Shown here: one piece after another, positions 26,948-34,960 of the stretch
How the letters are laid out: the number at the start of each line of letters is the position of its first letter
Numbering within the stretch: position 1 is the first letter of the stretch
Assembly: GCA_027692465.1 (NCBI GenBank)
Contig: JAQEYU010000002.1
Location: forward strand, 496,001 to 560,000
DNA: 64,000 nt
Direction: 5' to 3'
Source of the DNA: Enterococcaceae bacterium OF42-14pH9A
Lineage (GTDB): Bacteria; Bacillota; Bacilli; Lactobacillales; Enterococcaceae
The notes under the pieces: generated by a model
The model's input: only the letters and a program-made list of their open reading frames with translations
What the model was told of the DNA's origin: nothing
Database searches by the model: none
Program-made: the position numbers and the translations under genes

Positions 26948-29900
26948 TCAGCGAGTCACTCGTACAGTAAACGTTTTGGAAATGCCGTTTGCTGTAGTTA
27001 CAGTGACTTTCGTCGTGCCGGCTTTTTTACCTACAAAAACGCCAGCTGCCGTCATTTCCAAAATATCATCATTTGCTACAGACCAAGTGACCGTTTTATC
27101 CTCTGCGTCTTCCGGACCCACAGTCGCTTCCACCTTCAGTGTTTTTTTCACTTTCAAAGTGCTTAAATCTGCTACATTCACAGTTACTTCCGAAGGTTCT
27201 ACACCGCCAGTAGAAATTTCAATCAATCCTGCTACAGCATTTTTCAGATCGGCGTCAGCTGCAGCAATCTCGGTTTGACTGGCATCTGTATCCGCTGCGA
27301 CTTTCTCAGCGTTCGACAACGCAGCCGAGTAAACTGTCCAAGTTGCCGGTGTATAAGCAGATTCTTCCCGTGCAGCTGTTTTTTCAGCGGCAAGAGTACT
27401 GTTTAAGCCTGTCTTATCCTGTTCGGCAAAGACCTGCATTTCCACGATCCCTGTGGCCCAATTGGCACCATTATTGTTATGGAAATTGATAACACCTGAG
27501 ATAGCAACTTTCACATAACGAAACTTCCCGGCAGTCTTGGTAGATGTGAAGCCTACCCACATATTTTGTGATTCATCGGCAATTTCTGTCCATGTCGCAT
27601 TGTCATTGGAACCGTAAATCTTAAATTTATGAATTCCTTCCGACCCGTTATAACAACGCCAAGACATGTCTACCCGGCTGAGATCGAATTCTTTACCCAA
27701 GTCGATCGTCACTTCAGTTGGGGCATCTTGCGGGCGATAGAAATGAGTGTTGTCCCCCCACGTACTGGTGGAGAAGAAGTACCCGTCATTCAGATTTGAC
27801 AACGGACTTCCTTCATTGGTTCCATCCCCAAAGGCTTTTTTTCCTTGTGAAACCAACGCAGTATTCGCAGGCACATAAACTGAGCCGGTCGTTGCATCCA
27901 GTTTCCAATTCGGTGCATAGTTCAAAGCCAATGCAGCCTCGTCTTTATTGATTTCCATCGGTAGCCAGACATAGCGGGACCCGCCCAATTCTTTACTGGT
28001 CCAGCGATCTCCCATGTATACGTAGCTTTCCACACCATTCTCATCTGTGACGGTCATAATGTTGGTGGGTTGACTATAAAAGCTGGTATTATTCCCGGTA
28101 GCAAATTTTTCATCGAGCCGACCAGTCGCAGGATCTTTGGCATTTGTCCAGCCATTTGGATCGGTAATATCAGCTGTATAGCCATAAATCGTCTGGTTTG
28201 GCATCCAACCAGATTGACCGGAAGTCACCATATAATATCCGGACCCTTGGACTTTTACCACAGCCGGTGCTTCACGACCTGCTCCTTCGTAGAACTTATA
28301 AGAAGTGAACTCAGGATCTTTTTCAGCTTCCGAAGTAAATTCCTGAGTTGTCAGATCTACGTCGGTAAATTCATCATTCAAACGTTGGACTCGCATATCG
28401 TGCCCTTGCGCATGCACGAGATATGCGTGGTCACCATCTTGGAAAACAGTGAAATCACGCGAGGTATACCCCCACTTCTCGTAATCTTGATCATTGAAAT
28501 CCGTTATCAGCTCACGGTCGGCTGCTGCTTTTGTATGTTCAGTGTCATAATAAACACCGCCATCAGAACGCCAGTTTTTCTCAGTACCCCCTGGGCGCCA
28601 GTGCCCCAGGAACGTGTACGGTCCTTCCGGATTATCTGCGGTTGCAACACAGATCTGACTGGATCCGTAAGAGCTCGCTGTTTCCCAATGCCCCCACAAT
28701 ACATATTTGCCGGTTTTTTCGTTGAAGAGCAGTTTCGGCCGCTCCACTTTGTTGTCTTTCAAACCGTTTTCAGCGCCCTCAACTGTGTCGGAATAGCGAT
28801 CTAATACGTTACCTTCGTTGGTCCAGGTCACCAGATCACGAGAGCTGTACAAGCTGACTGCCAAAAAACTGGCGCCATTGTGATTTTTGTTTTCTCCAAC
28901 CCAATAATAGATCGGTTTGCCATCCTCATGCGTCTGTTGCAAAAAACCACCGCCATGAGCCTGAATGTGATTTCCTTCCGTATCCAGCCATTCTTCTCCA
29001 AGAGGAATCCCCAATTCAGTGTAATTGAGAGTTTCTTTGACTGTAGTTGCGTATTGATAAGCAGTATCGAAGCGTTCCACTGCCCGCTTGACGGTTGCCA
29101 CATCGGTCTGATCATCGGCTACAACTTTGTCAGCATACGCCTTTGCTTCCGTCAGCGTCCGCCAAGAAGCATTGGTGTAGTTTCCTTGCTCGGCAGGAAA
29201 AGCTGTCACATATTCAACAAGCTTTTGTTTGTTTTCTGCGACTTCTTTAGCATCCTGTTCTGCTTGGTAGTCATCCATCGTTGCCTTATGGAGCTGATAG
29301 TTTTCAGTGATCTCTTCTGCTGTCAGAGCAGCATCATAAAGCTGCCAGTTGTCGATAAGTCCTTGAAAATATTCGCCATTGCCCCAGTTGGCTTTGCCGA
29401 CTTGGAGAATACCACCTGTTTCAGAAACGATGTCCGATAGTTTCACAGCCGACTCTCCGCTGGCCTGCTCCTTTCCGTCTACGTAAATTTTTGTGGCCGT
29501 TTCAGAAATCACGATGTCAACCTTTTTCCATTCAGAAGTCTTGCCGGCTGCGGTAGCGACGGTTTCCGTACGAGAACCGTTATTCTTCCATCGTTCTACT
29601 TTCAAGTCAGCATTCGCTTTATCAATCAACCCCAGATACTGTTCTTTTTGATAGACAGGTGCCGTTGTATTTGGCGCCGCAAAAACCGCCCACCCGTTTC
29701 CGGAATTCGTTGCTTGGCTGACGTATGAAATAGTGACATTTTCCAGATCTTTGAGGATCGGTGACCCATCTTCTTTGGTAACATTCAACCAAAAATCACT
29801 GCTTAATTGGGCTGCGTTGCCGTCGAACCCTGCTACCAGATTCGCGGTCCCTTGAATCGTTGCCTTAGCCCCGGCCCCATTCAGACCAGTAGCAGCATCT

Positions 29901-30040
29901 TCAAAAGTAAAGTTTGCAATCAATTTTTCTTCTGCCGCTGCATCTGCAGTCACAGAATCAACAGCTGTCAGTGTGAAGCCCGCTGCAAACAATGCTCCAA
30001 AAATGGCCAGTGTGCGTTTTGATTTTGATGAAATCATCAT
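26948..30040 (-). CDS. Secreted exo-beta-1,3-galactanase-like GH43 (GH43_24-type) multimodular enzyme
   Basis: A 1030-residue exported enzyme with signal peptide (about 1-34, cut near ADA), LamG/concanavalin-like domain (38-248), helical linker (255-335), GH43 domain (340-715), F5/8 type C domain (725-872), FIVAR (875-940) and Big_2 (947-1030). The GH43 part has AHGGG (361-365), Glu433 (VERPK), Asp529 (SRDFTVF), Glu590 (REAPAV), Gln657 (FYSQPT) and the MGDRW ... SRYVWLP block (677-693). That combination is what I associate with subfamily 24, exo-beta-1,3-galactanases that use Glu as acid and Gln as base. It would cut the galactan backbone of type II arabinogalactan outside the cell. No wall anchor is seen. 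Confidence 0.82.
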   Translation of the reverse strand: MMISSKSKRTLAIFGALFAAGFTLTAVDSVTADAAAEEKLIANFTFEDAATGLNGAGAKATIQGTANLVAGFDGNAAQLSSDFWLNVTKEDGSPILKDLENVTISYVSQATNSGNGWAVFAAPNTTAPVYQKEQYLGLIDKANADLKVERWKNNGSRTETVATAAGKTSEWKKVDIVISETATKIYVDGKEQASGESAVKLSDIVSETGGILQVGKANWGNGEYFQGLIDNWQLYDAALTAEEITENYQLHKATMDDYQAEQDAKEVAENKQKLVEYVTAFPAEQGNYTNASWRTLTEAKAYADKVVADDQTDVATVKRAVERFDTAYQYATTVKETLNYTELGIPLGEEWLDTEGNHIQAHGGGFLQQTHEDGKPIYYWVGENKNHNGASFLAVSLYSSRDLVTWTNEGNVLDRYSDTVEGAENGLKDNKVERPKLLFNEKTGKYVLWGHWETASSYGSSQICVATADNPEGPYTFLGHWRPGGTEKNWRSDGGVYYDTEHTKAAADRELITDFNDQDYEKWGYTSRDFTVFQDGDHAYLVHAQGHDMRVQRLNDEFTDVDLTTQEFTSEAEKDPEFTSYKFYEGAGREAPAVVKVQGSGYYMVTSGQSGWMPNQTIYGYTADITDPNGWTNAKDPATGRLDEKFATGNNTSFYSQPTNIMTVTDENGVESYVYMGDRWTSKELGGSRYVWLPMEINKDEAALALNYAPNWKLDATTGSVYVPANTALVSQGKKAFGDGTNEGSPLSNLNDGYFFSTSTWGDNTHFYRPQDAPTEVTIDLGKEFDLSRVDMSWRCYNGSEGIHKFKIYGSNDNATWTEIADESQNMWVGFTSTKTAGKFRYVKVAISGVINFHNNNGANWATGIVEMQVFAEQDKTGLNSTLAAEKTAAREESAYTPATWTVYSAALSNAEKVAADTDASQTEIAAADADLKNAVAGLIEISTGGVEPSEVTVNVADLSTLKVKKTLKVEATVGPEDAEDKTVTWSVANDDILEMTAAGVFVGKKAGTTKVTVTTANGISKTFTVRVTR

Positions 30041-30109
30041 TTTCTTCTCCTCTCTTACTTCCCGTTTTTCAACAAAATCAAACTTATTATCTGATTTTGT
30101 CCATAATTG

Positions 30110-30147
30110 AGCTTCAGCATCTCATCCAAATGAGGATGCCTGAAGCT
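30110..30147 (-). terminator. Strong hairpin between TasA-like and GH43_24 genes (terminator or attenuator)
   Basis: AGCTTCAG at 30110 pairs with CTGAAGCT ending at 30147 and the stem continues through ATC/GAT and CAT/ATG with single bulges. The U-tract expected of an intrinsic terminator is missing on either strand, so it may be an attenuator or RNA-processing hairpin. Confidence 0.45.
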
Positions 30148-30213
30148 GAAGCCCAGTTGTAACCTGATTCATTTGTACGTTGCTTTTTTATAACTTAAGT
30201 TCTGACTGCCGCA

Positions 30214-30954
30214 TCAGCGATTCATCAGCTCAGCAAACTTCTGCATAGTTTTATTCGTGTTGCCCGCAGACGTACGAGCTTTGGCATTAGGTTTATTATC
30301 CATCATCTCAAAGTCATCGAAGTCCACACCGAAATTGGCCGCAACTGCATCATTCAGCACTTGTGATGCTTCCAGCTGAACAGCCATTTTCACATCAGCA
30401 TCCATATACGTATTATCCATTGAGCCGTCGAAAAACAGAGCCGTTGCAATTGGTGCTGCAGTCCCTTCATCATACAAAAGCAGATAGATATTACCGTTGA
30501 TATCCTTAAGCCAGCCATAGTCATCGCCATCGGTAAATACATCACTGATGCCATATTCAGCATCTTCATCCGGTGTACCAAACTTCAATTTCACGCCATT
30601 TGGATCCACAACGTATGCTTGATCTCCCTCTGCAATCGCATCAAAGTCATCGAAATTATCATATCGAGTGTACTTTTTCTTCACCTCGGAGACATTACCG
30701 ACTTTTACCAGCGCCGGAATCGACCCTTTGTTTGTGATTGTTCCCTCCTGATCCATATACAATCCCGGTTCGTAATTCTCGGAATCAGCCGGATCTGACA
30801 GCTCCATGGTAACGCCCAATTTCCCCATAGTGACAGTTTGCGTGGCTGAAGTCTTTACCATCCACCAGGCATACGTTGTACCAATAGTGGTCAGCAACAA
30901 CATCATCCCCAATAATACCAACCGTACTTTCTTATTCTGCAGCGTTTTCGACAT
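30214..30954 (-). CDS. TasA/CalY-like SipW-dependent secreted protein
   Basis: A 246-residue protein starting at ATG 30954 behind AAGGGGAAG. The N-terminus (MSKTLQNKK, then a hydrophobic run ending TTIGTTYAWW) is the distinctive SipW-type signal peptide. It is followed by VTMGKLGVTM and a TITNKGSIPALVKV strand, the TasA/camelysin pattern of a donor-strand beta-sandwich. TasA proteins polymerise into biofilm fibres in Bacillus, and CalY acts similarly in B. cereus. The mature part is very acidic (runs such as DNFDDFD and PDEDAE). The gene overlaps sipW by 23 nt, so it is the natural substrate of that peptidase. Confidence 0.85.
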   Translation of the reverse strand: MSKTLQNKKVRLVLLGMMLLLTTIGTTYAWWMVKTSATQTVTMGKLGVTMELSDPADSENYEPGLYMDQEGTITNKGSIPALVKVGNVSEVKKKYTRYDNFDDFDAIAEGDQAYVVDPNGVKLKFGTPDEDAEYGISDVFTDGDDYGWLKDINGNIYLLLYDEGTAAPIATALFFDGSMDNTYMDADVKMAVQLEASQVLNDAVAANFGVDFDDFEMMDNKPNAKARTSAGNTNKTMQKFAELMNR

Positions 30955-31489
30955 GTTTCTTCCCCTTTTCATTTTTGATTTCAAAAGCCAGTTTAACGAA
31001 TGCGGCCAAGAGTACCACATCAAGGAACATCAGTACCACCAGCATTTTTGACGTATCGGATTGCAGCCACATCAACCAGTTACCAAGTATCGGCAGCCAA
31101 AAGACTACTCTTCCTTGAATTTGATCATAGACTACGCCGGGATCCTCATAATTATTGGCATCCCCTTGTGTAAAATATAGGTGTTTCCCTTCGACTTTTT
31201 CGATGCGTTTGATTCGGTGAGTCACTGTCTCTGATACGGGTACGAAGGAAATAATATCGCCTTCTTGCAGCTTTTTTTCCGGCACTTCCTGCACCAGCAA
31301 CAGGCTTCCCGCATCAAAAGTCGGTGTCATGCTTTGGGACAAGACTGCCTTCAATGAATACTCGGATAACGGAGTCTCTCCGCCTAACTTGCTGATACCA
31401 AGTAAAAGTACAGCGCCCAATAAAGCCAAAGTGACAGCCATTCCAATCGCTTTTAGCAAAAAACGAAAAAGCCTAACCATCTTTACCAT
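30932..31489 (-). CDS. sipW: SipW-type signal peptidase I
   Basis: A 185-residue membrane protease that removes signal peptides of TasA-like proteins. Catalytic Ser53 lies in SQSMTPTF, and the general base is His91 (THRI) instead of Lys. Acidic residues Asp110 (GDANN) and Asp116 complete the archaeal/ER-type site that defines SipW. Transmembrane helices lie at about 10-33 and 148-172. ATG 31489 is preceded by AAAGGAGG; the longer frame overlaps the upstream gene heavily. It overlaps the upstream gene by 17 nt and the TasA-like gene by 23 nt, so the three are translationally coupled. Confidence 0.92.
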   Translation of the reverse strand: MVKMVRLFRFLLKAIGMAVTLALLGAVLLLGISKLGGETPLSEYSLKAVLSQSMTPTFDAGSLLLVQEVPEKKLQEGDIISFVPVSETVTHRIKRIEKVEGKHLYFTQGDANNYEDPGVVYDQIQGRVVFWLPILGNWLMWLQSDTSKMLVVLMFLDVVLLAAFVKLAFEIKNEKGKKHVENAAE

Positions 31490-32012
31490 TAGTGACGCCT
31501 CCTTTACTGCTGTCACTGTTGGAAAATGTCTTTTTTGTATCAGTCGTCTTAGTAACTTCCACCTGAGCACTCGTCAGATCATCAGGCTGCTTCTCATCTG
31601 ACGTACACTGGTCATCTAACTCTTCCGCAACTAAAGCTTTATCCGGTTCGGGAACCACGATTTGCTCACCTCGATCAGCCAACTGCTCTTTTTTTTGAAG
31701 ATACGGCACTTCCTGCCCAGTTTTTTCTGAAAGGCTGTCGTACGAGCTCAGAGATTTCTGATCTGAACCTTGTCTTTCGGAGTCAGCTTCTTTCTGTTTT
31801 TTCGTCGCTACGTGTTGCTTTTCTGTTACCACCTCAGAAGACATGCTGTCAAGATCCCCTTTAGTAACTTGAAGGCTTGCGATTTCAAACCGTTGCACCG
31901 TCTTCAAATAAAAACACGCCTCTACCGATTGCCCGCCACTGCCTGCTGGATAAACAATTATCGTCAACAGTAAAGCAGCTCGGGCGACAGATGAGAATCT
32001 GCTTTTCCCCAT
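31473..32012 (-). CDS. Secreted low-complexity protein, candidate TapA-like assembly factor
   Basis: A 179-residue protein from ATG 32012 with GGAGGT 6 nt upstream. It has a basic N-terminus and a hydrophobic segment (residues 9-23). A short strand-like part (EACFYLKTVQRFEIASLQV) resembles, by memory, the region just after the membrane segment of B. subtilis TapA. A long hydrophilic tail rich in Lys, Glu, Asp and Ser follows. Gene order (this gene, sipW, tasA-like) is the same as tapA-sipW-tasA. Sequence similarity is too low for certainty; it could be another SipW-processed accessory. It is the first gene of the operon, 260 nt after the promoter. Confidence 0.6.
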   Translation of the reverse strand: MGKSRFSSVARAALLLTIIVYPAGSGGQSVEACFYLKTVQRFEIASLQVTKGDLDSMSSEVVTEKQHVATKKQKEADSERQGSDQKSLSSYDSLSEKTGQEVPYLQKKEQLADRGEQIVVPEPDKALVAEELDDQCTSDEKQPDDLTSAQVEVTKTTDTKKTFSNSDSSKGGVTNGKDG

Positions 32013-32217
32013 AGGATACCTCCATTTTTGCACTGATTTAAAAGCTCCGGCGATCATCGCTTTTCCAGGCTCATTTACTTCTTCGAGAAGTGTCTCGCAC
32101 CTTTTTTCGAAACTTAAGTGTGCATTGCAATTTGTTGCCGACAAACAGATTAAAACCGGCAGTATTGAAAGTTAGAATCAAATCTATCTTTGTTTTACTA
32201 AAAAATTATCAACTCAA

Positions 32218-32233
32218 ATGTTTTTAAAAACAT
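32218..32233. promoter_or_regulatory. 16-bp perfect palindrome in the SipW-operon leader
   Basis: ATGTTTTTAAAAACAT is self-complementary across all 16 bases. It lies about 45 nt downstream of the predicted -10, so it could be an operator (roadblock) or an RNA hairpin. Function is inferred only. Confidence 0.4.
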
Positions 32234-32276
32234 GATCCCAACTATTATCAGCATGATGCATAAAGGATACATTCCC

Positions 32277-32305
32277 ATAATACAAACTAAGTAAGCGCTT
32301 AACAA
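32277..32305 (-). promoter_or_regulatory. Promoter of the tapA-like/sipW/tasA-like operon
   Basis: Minus strand TTGTTA (32305-32300), a 17-nt spacer and TATTAT (32282-32277). The leader would be about 255 nt, unusually long. Confidence 0.6.
32290..32303. promoter_or_regulatory. cre-like site in the spacer of the SipW-operon promoter
   Basis: On the minus strand GTTAAGCGCTTACT fits TGWAARCGYTWNCW at 12 of 14, missing only the first two positions. It sits between -35 and -10, where CcpA binding would repress. Confidence 0.5.
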
Positions 32306-32780
32306 TATGACGTGATAAATAATTCCCAAAAACTAATAATGGAAATTTCGAGTTCTTTTTATTGCTGGTTTATCGAATCCACGATGAATTTTAGTAAAAT
32401 AAAATTGTCCTGTCCAATAGTTGTTTATCAAGCTATTCAAGCATTACCTGCTTCTAAATTCTATTTAAAATCCAACATTAGAATCAAATTTGAAAAAGTT
32501 AGTTATATGACGAAGGTCAGACGATTTGCATTCTATAAAAGGTAATCAATTCATTCGAAAAAGAAAACAAATTACTTTATGCAAGGATGAACCGACTTGA
32601 GAAGTTCTATTTTTACGTTTTAATTATCTAAAACAATAAGGTAATCAGCGCGGCGAAACGGAAAAATCTGAAAACACTACTCATCATTTTCACTTTTATT
32701 CGAATATTTCAAACACGATTTTCCCTCCAGCAATCACAAACCCTTCTGTCAATCTCAAGCGACAGGTCTTTTTTAGTTAC

Positions 32781-32807
32781 AAAAAAGCAGCCCTTTCACC
32801 GGCTGCT
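32781..32807 (-). terminator. Rho-independent terminator after the tandem GH43 gene
   Basis: Minus strand AGCAGCC (32807-32801), a 7-nt loop, GGCTGCT (32793-32787) and TTTTTT. It lies about 180 nt beyond the GH43 stop codon. Confidence 0.85.
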
Positions 32808-32988
32808 TCTGTGTATCATGTTTAATTGTCCCAAACTCAGACTGTTGCTATTTTCATCAAACTTGCTTGGAGTAGCAACAGGTTTATCCATCACCTCATT
32901 AGAAAGTCTGTCCCTCAAATACTGCCGGAACATTCACCTTTAGATTTGTGATGAGTGTTCTGTAAATTTTTTCTCTACTATTTTTGTG

Positions 32989-34773
32989 TTACAAAATCAC
33001 CGGCCGCAGCAATCCTTGTTCATCGAATGACAGCGGTGAGACACAGGTTTCCCGATTGTAGCCTTTGCTGCCCTCCGGATAATCCTCCAGCGGTGTAGCG
33101 AAACGATGGTAACTGATCCAGTATTCATCGTTTTTTTCGTCCTGCAAAATGCTGTGATGACCAGTTCCCAGAATATTTTTTTCAGGGCATTTGGTCAAGA
33201 GCGGATACAAAAATTCCACCGGGCCCAGCAAACTGTCAGAGATCCCGTAGTTGACATGGTAATTTTCATTGCCGGTATCGTCACAGGACCAGGTAAAGTG
33301 ATAGCGCCCGTCTTTTTTGAATACTTCCACAGCCTCTCTGAAATCAGTCAGCCCCGCCAGTTCCTGCATCGTCTCTGGCACTAAAGCAGTCATTTCCGAC
33401 GTCAAGCGGGCGATAGCACCAGTCTCTCCGTTGCCCCACAATAAGTACCAGATACCATCTTCTTCATACACAGCCGGATCGATCGTTTGATGGATTCCGC
33501 TCAACCCATGGGCTTTCATCATATCCATTGTAACCAGTGGCTGGCCTTCAGCAGTGAAAGGGCCCTCCGGTTTGTCAGCGACAGCACAGCCGATCGCCGA
33601 AACACCATCTTCGCCTTTGCCACAGAAATAATAGAAATAGCGCCCCTCTTTTTCAGCGATACAAGGTGCCCAGGCGTTACTTTTTGCCCAAGGGACGTCA
33701 CCGTCATGAAAATTCACGACTTTGCCCAGCCGCTCATAGGGTCCCTGAGGCTTTCCGGAAGTCGACTTGAACACAGAGAAGGCCCAACCGCCCCAGCCGG
33801 CCTGGCCGTCAGTCGTGGGGTAGATGTAGTAGTCGTCGCCGAAGCGTACCAGATCCGGATCAGCATACAAACCTTCGATCACAGGATTCTGCTGATCGTA
33901 AAAAGCGAGCAGCCGCTGATATTCAGTATCAGTGATGGCCATCACCCCACCGTGACGCTTCTTCGTAGCACCGAAATCGTAGTCGGCTTCCGGCAGGATC
34001 GTGAAGACACCGCTCGCCAAATCGTTGGTAGCCAGAATCTGGTAACCCTTGTCTTCAGCGAAGCGATCCAAAAGCAGGTACCACTGATCATCCCCCACTT
34101 GATAGATCTCCGGACCCTCTACCCCGGCTTGTGCTTCCAACACCGGTGCAGAAACCGGCTCATAGCTGCCCGTCAGTTCCGCTGAGCGCTCCATGATGAT
34201 CCGGCTGATGCTTTCGTCTTTGGTAAAGCGGTAGTAAAAGTCGGCCTGGAAGATGATTGTACTGTCGATGACATCCCGCTCTTTTTCCATGAATAAAAAC
34301 GGCTCGTCGATACTGGTGAAATCGTCGGTATATGCAGCATACATTTTGTGCTTTCCGGCAACCTTCGACGCCCAGAATACCAGGATCCGGCCACGGGCTT
34401 CATCAAAGACCGCTTCCGGTGCCCAAACATTTCCGGCCTCAGGAAGCCCGACAGTCAGCTCCCGTGGTCCTTGCCAATAAATCAGGTCATCCGATTCCCA
34501 GATGATGATTTTGCGACTGCCGTCACTTTGAGCCGCAGACCAGCCCAAGCCTTTTTCGATCCGCAGATCTGTAGCAATCAGATAAAAGCGCCCTGTCTTG
34601 GGATGCCGAATGACAAAAGGATCCCGGATCCCCATCTCTCCCACCGTACTTTTCAAAACCGGTTGACCTTGATTCAGATCACGAAAGTTCTTCCCGTCCT
34701 GACTGATACTGAAATAGACCTGTTCCCCGTCTCGGTGCTCCCCGGTAAAGTGAACGAACAAATAATGGTTCAT
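32989..34773 (-). CDS. Tandem GH43-GH43 fusion glycosidase (cytoplasmic)
   Basis: A 594-residue protein containing two complete GH43 propellers and no signal peptide. ATG 34773 is chosen because the resulting N-terminus, MNHYLFVHF, matches that of the single-domain enzyme at 12805-13752. Domain 1 (residues 1-292) has Asp51 (IRDPFV), Asp170 (VIDSTI) and Glu219 (VEGPEI). Domain 2 (about 296-594) has Asp305 (ADPDLV), Asp432 (IDPAVY) and Glu480 (REAVEV). The second resembles the arabinofuranosidase/xylosidase branch. Two active sites with different specificity could debranch the same oligosaccharide in sequence. It has its own sigma-A promoter and a TTATCC-type upstream site. Confidence 0.88.
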   Translation of the reverse strand: MNHYLFVHFTGEHRDGEQVYFSISQDGKNFRDLNQGQPVLKSTVGEMGIRDPFVIRHPKTGRFYLIATDLRIEKGLGWSAAQSDGSRKIIIWESDDLIYWQGPRELTVGLPEAGNVWAPEAVFDEARGRILVFWASKVAGKHKMYAAYTDDFTSIDEPFLFMEKERDVIDSTIIFQADFYYRFTKDESISRIIMERSAELTGSYEPVSAPVLEAQAGVEGPEIYQVGDDQWYLLLDRFAEDKGYQILATNDLASGVFTILPEADYDFGATKKRHGGVMAITDTEYQRLLAFYDQQNPVIEGLYADPDLVRFGDDYYIYPTTDGQAGWGGWAFSVFKSTSGKPQGPYERLGKVVNFHDGDVPWAKSNAWAPCIAEKEGRYFYYFCGKGEDGVSAIGCAVADKPEGPFTAEGQPLVTMDMMKAHGLSGIHQTIDPAVYEEDGIWYLLWGNGETGAIARLTSEMTALVPETMQELAGLTDFREAVEVFKKDGRYHFTWSCDDTGNENYHVNYGISDSLLGPVEFLYPLLTKCPEKNILGTGHHSILQDEKNDEYWISYHRFATPLEDYPEGSKGYNRETCVSPLSFDEQGLLRPVIL

Positions 34774-34809
34774 CTTGATTTCCATCCTCGCTATGATTAT
34801 TATGACTTC

Positions 34810-34838
34810 ATTTTACTAATTTTAAAGACGAATGTAAA
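34810..34838 (-). promoter_or_regulatory. Sigma-A promoter of the tandem GH43 gene
   Basis: Minus strand TTTACA (34838-34833), a 17-nt spacer and TAAAAT (34815-34810), ending 37 nt before the start codon. Confidence 0.65.
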
Positions 34839-34887
34839 TAATTATTTATTTATACAGATAACATTTATAAAATATATGTATATAAGA

Positions 34888-34903
34888 TTATCCAAAAAAG
34901 TAA
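34888..34903. promoter_or_regulatory. Shared TTATCCAAAAAAGTAA motif, copy 1 (GH43 fusion)
   Basis: The same 16 bases recur at 48713-48728 upstream of the GH2 gene, and a near copy precedes the GH50-like gene at 58154. Here it lies about 50-65 nt upstream of the -35 box, a usual place for an activator. Confidence 0.5.
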
Positions 34904-34912
34904 TTTGTTATA

Positions 34913-34947
34913 AAAAAGAGGAATCTCCCAACTTGGGAAACTCCTCT
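34913..34947 (-). terminator. Rho-independent terminator after the first ArsR-type gene
   Basis: Minus strand AGAGGA ... TCCTCT with an inner TCCCA/TGGGA stem and a TTTTTT tail. Confidence 0.85.
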
Positions 34948-34960
34948 GTGCAGACTTTTG

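Larger units (their letters stand above)
32013..32786. other. AT-rich intergenic region with the leader and promoter of the SipW operon
   Basis: No gene is supported; an open frame at 32312-32545 (+) has no ribosome site and no recognisable content. The right-hand part of the stretch (32310-32780) shows no clear structure. The left-hand part is the untranslated leader, with several small hairpins (32077-32091, alternative 32084-32097) and a 16-bp perfect palindrome (32218-32233). Confidence 0.6.

Noticed and set aside
23645-30040. Cell-wall anchor on the two giant secreted enzymes
   Set aside because: Both end in a Big_2 domain with a final ITR/VTR; there is no LPXTG, hydrophobic tail or GW/SLH repeat.
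32312-32545. 77-codon open frame in the AT-rich gap after the SipW operon
   Set aside because: No ribosome site, no recognisable composition, adjacent to promoter elements; treated as non-coding.
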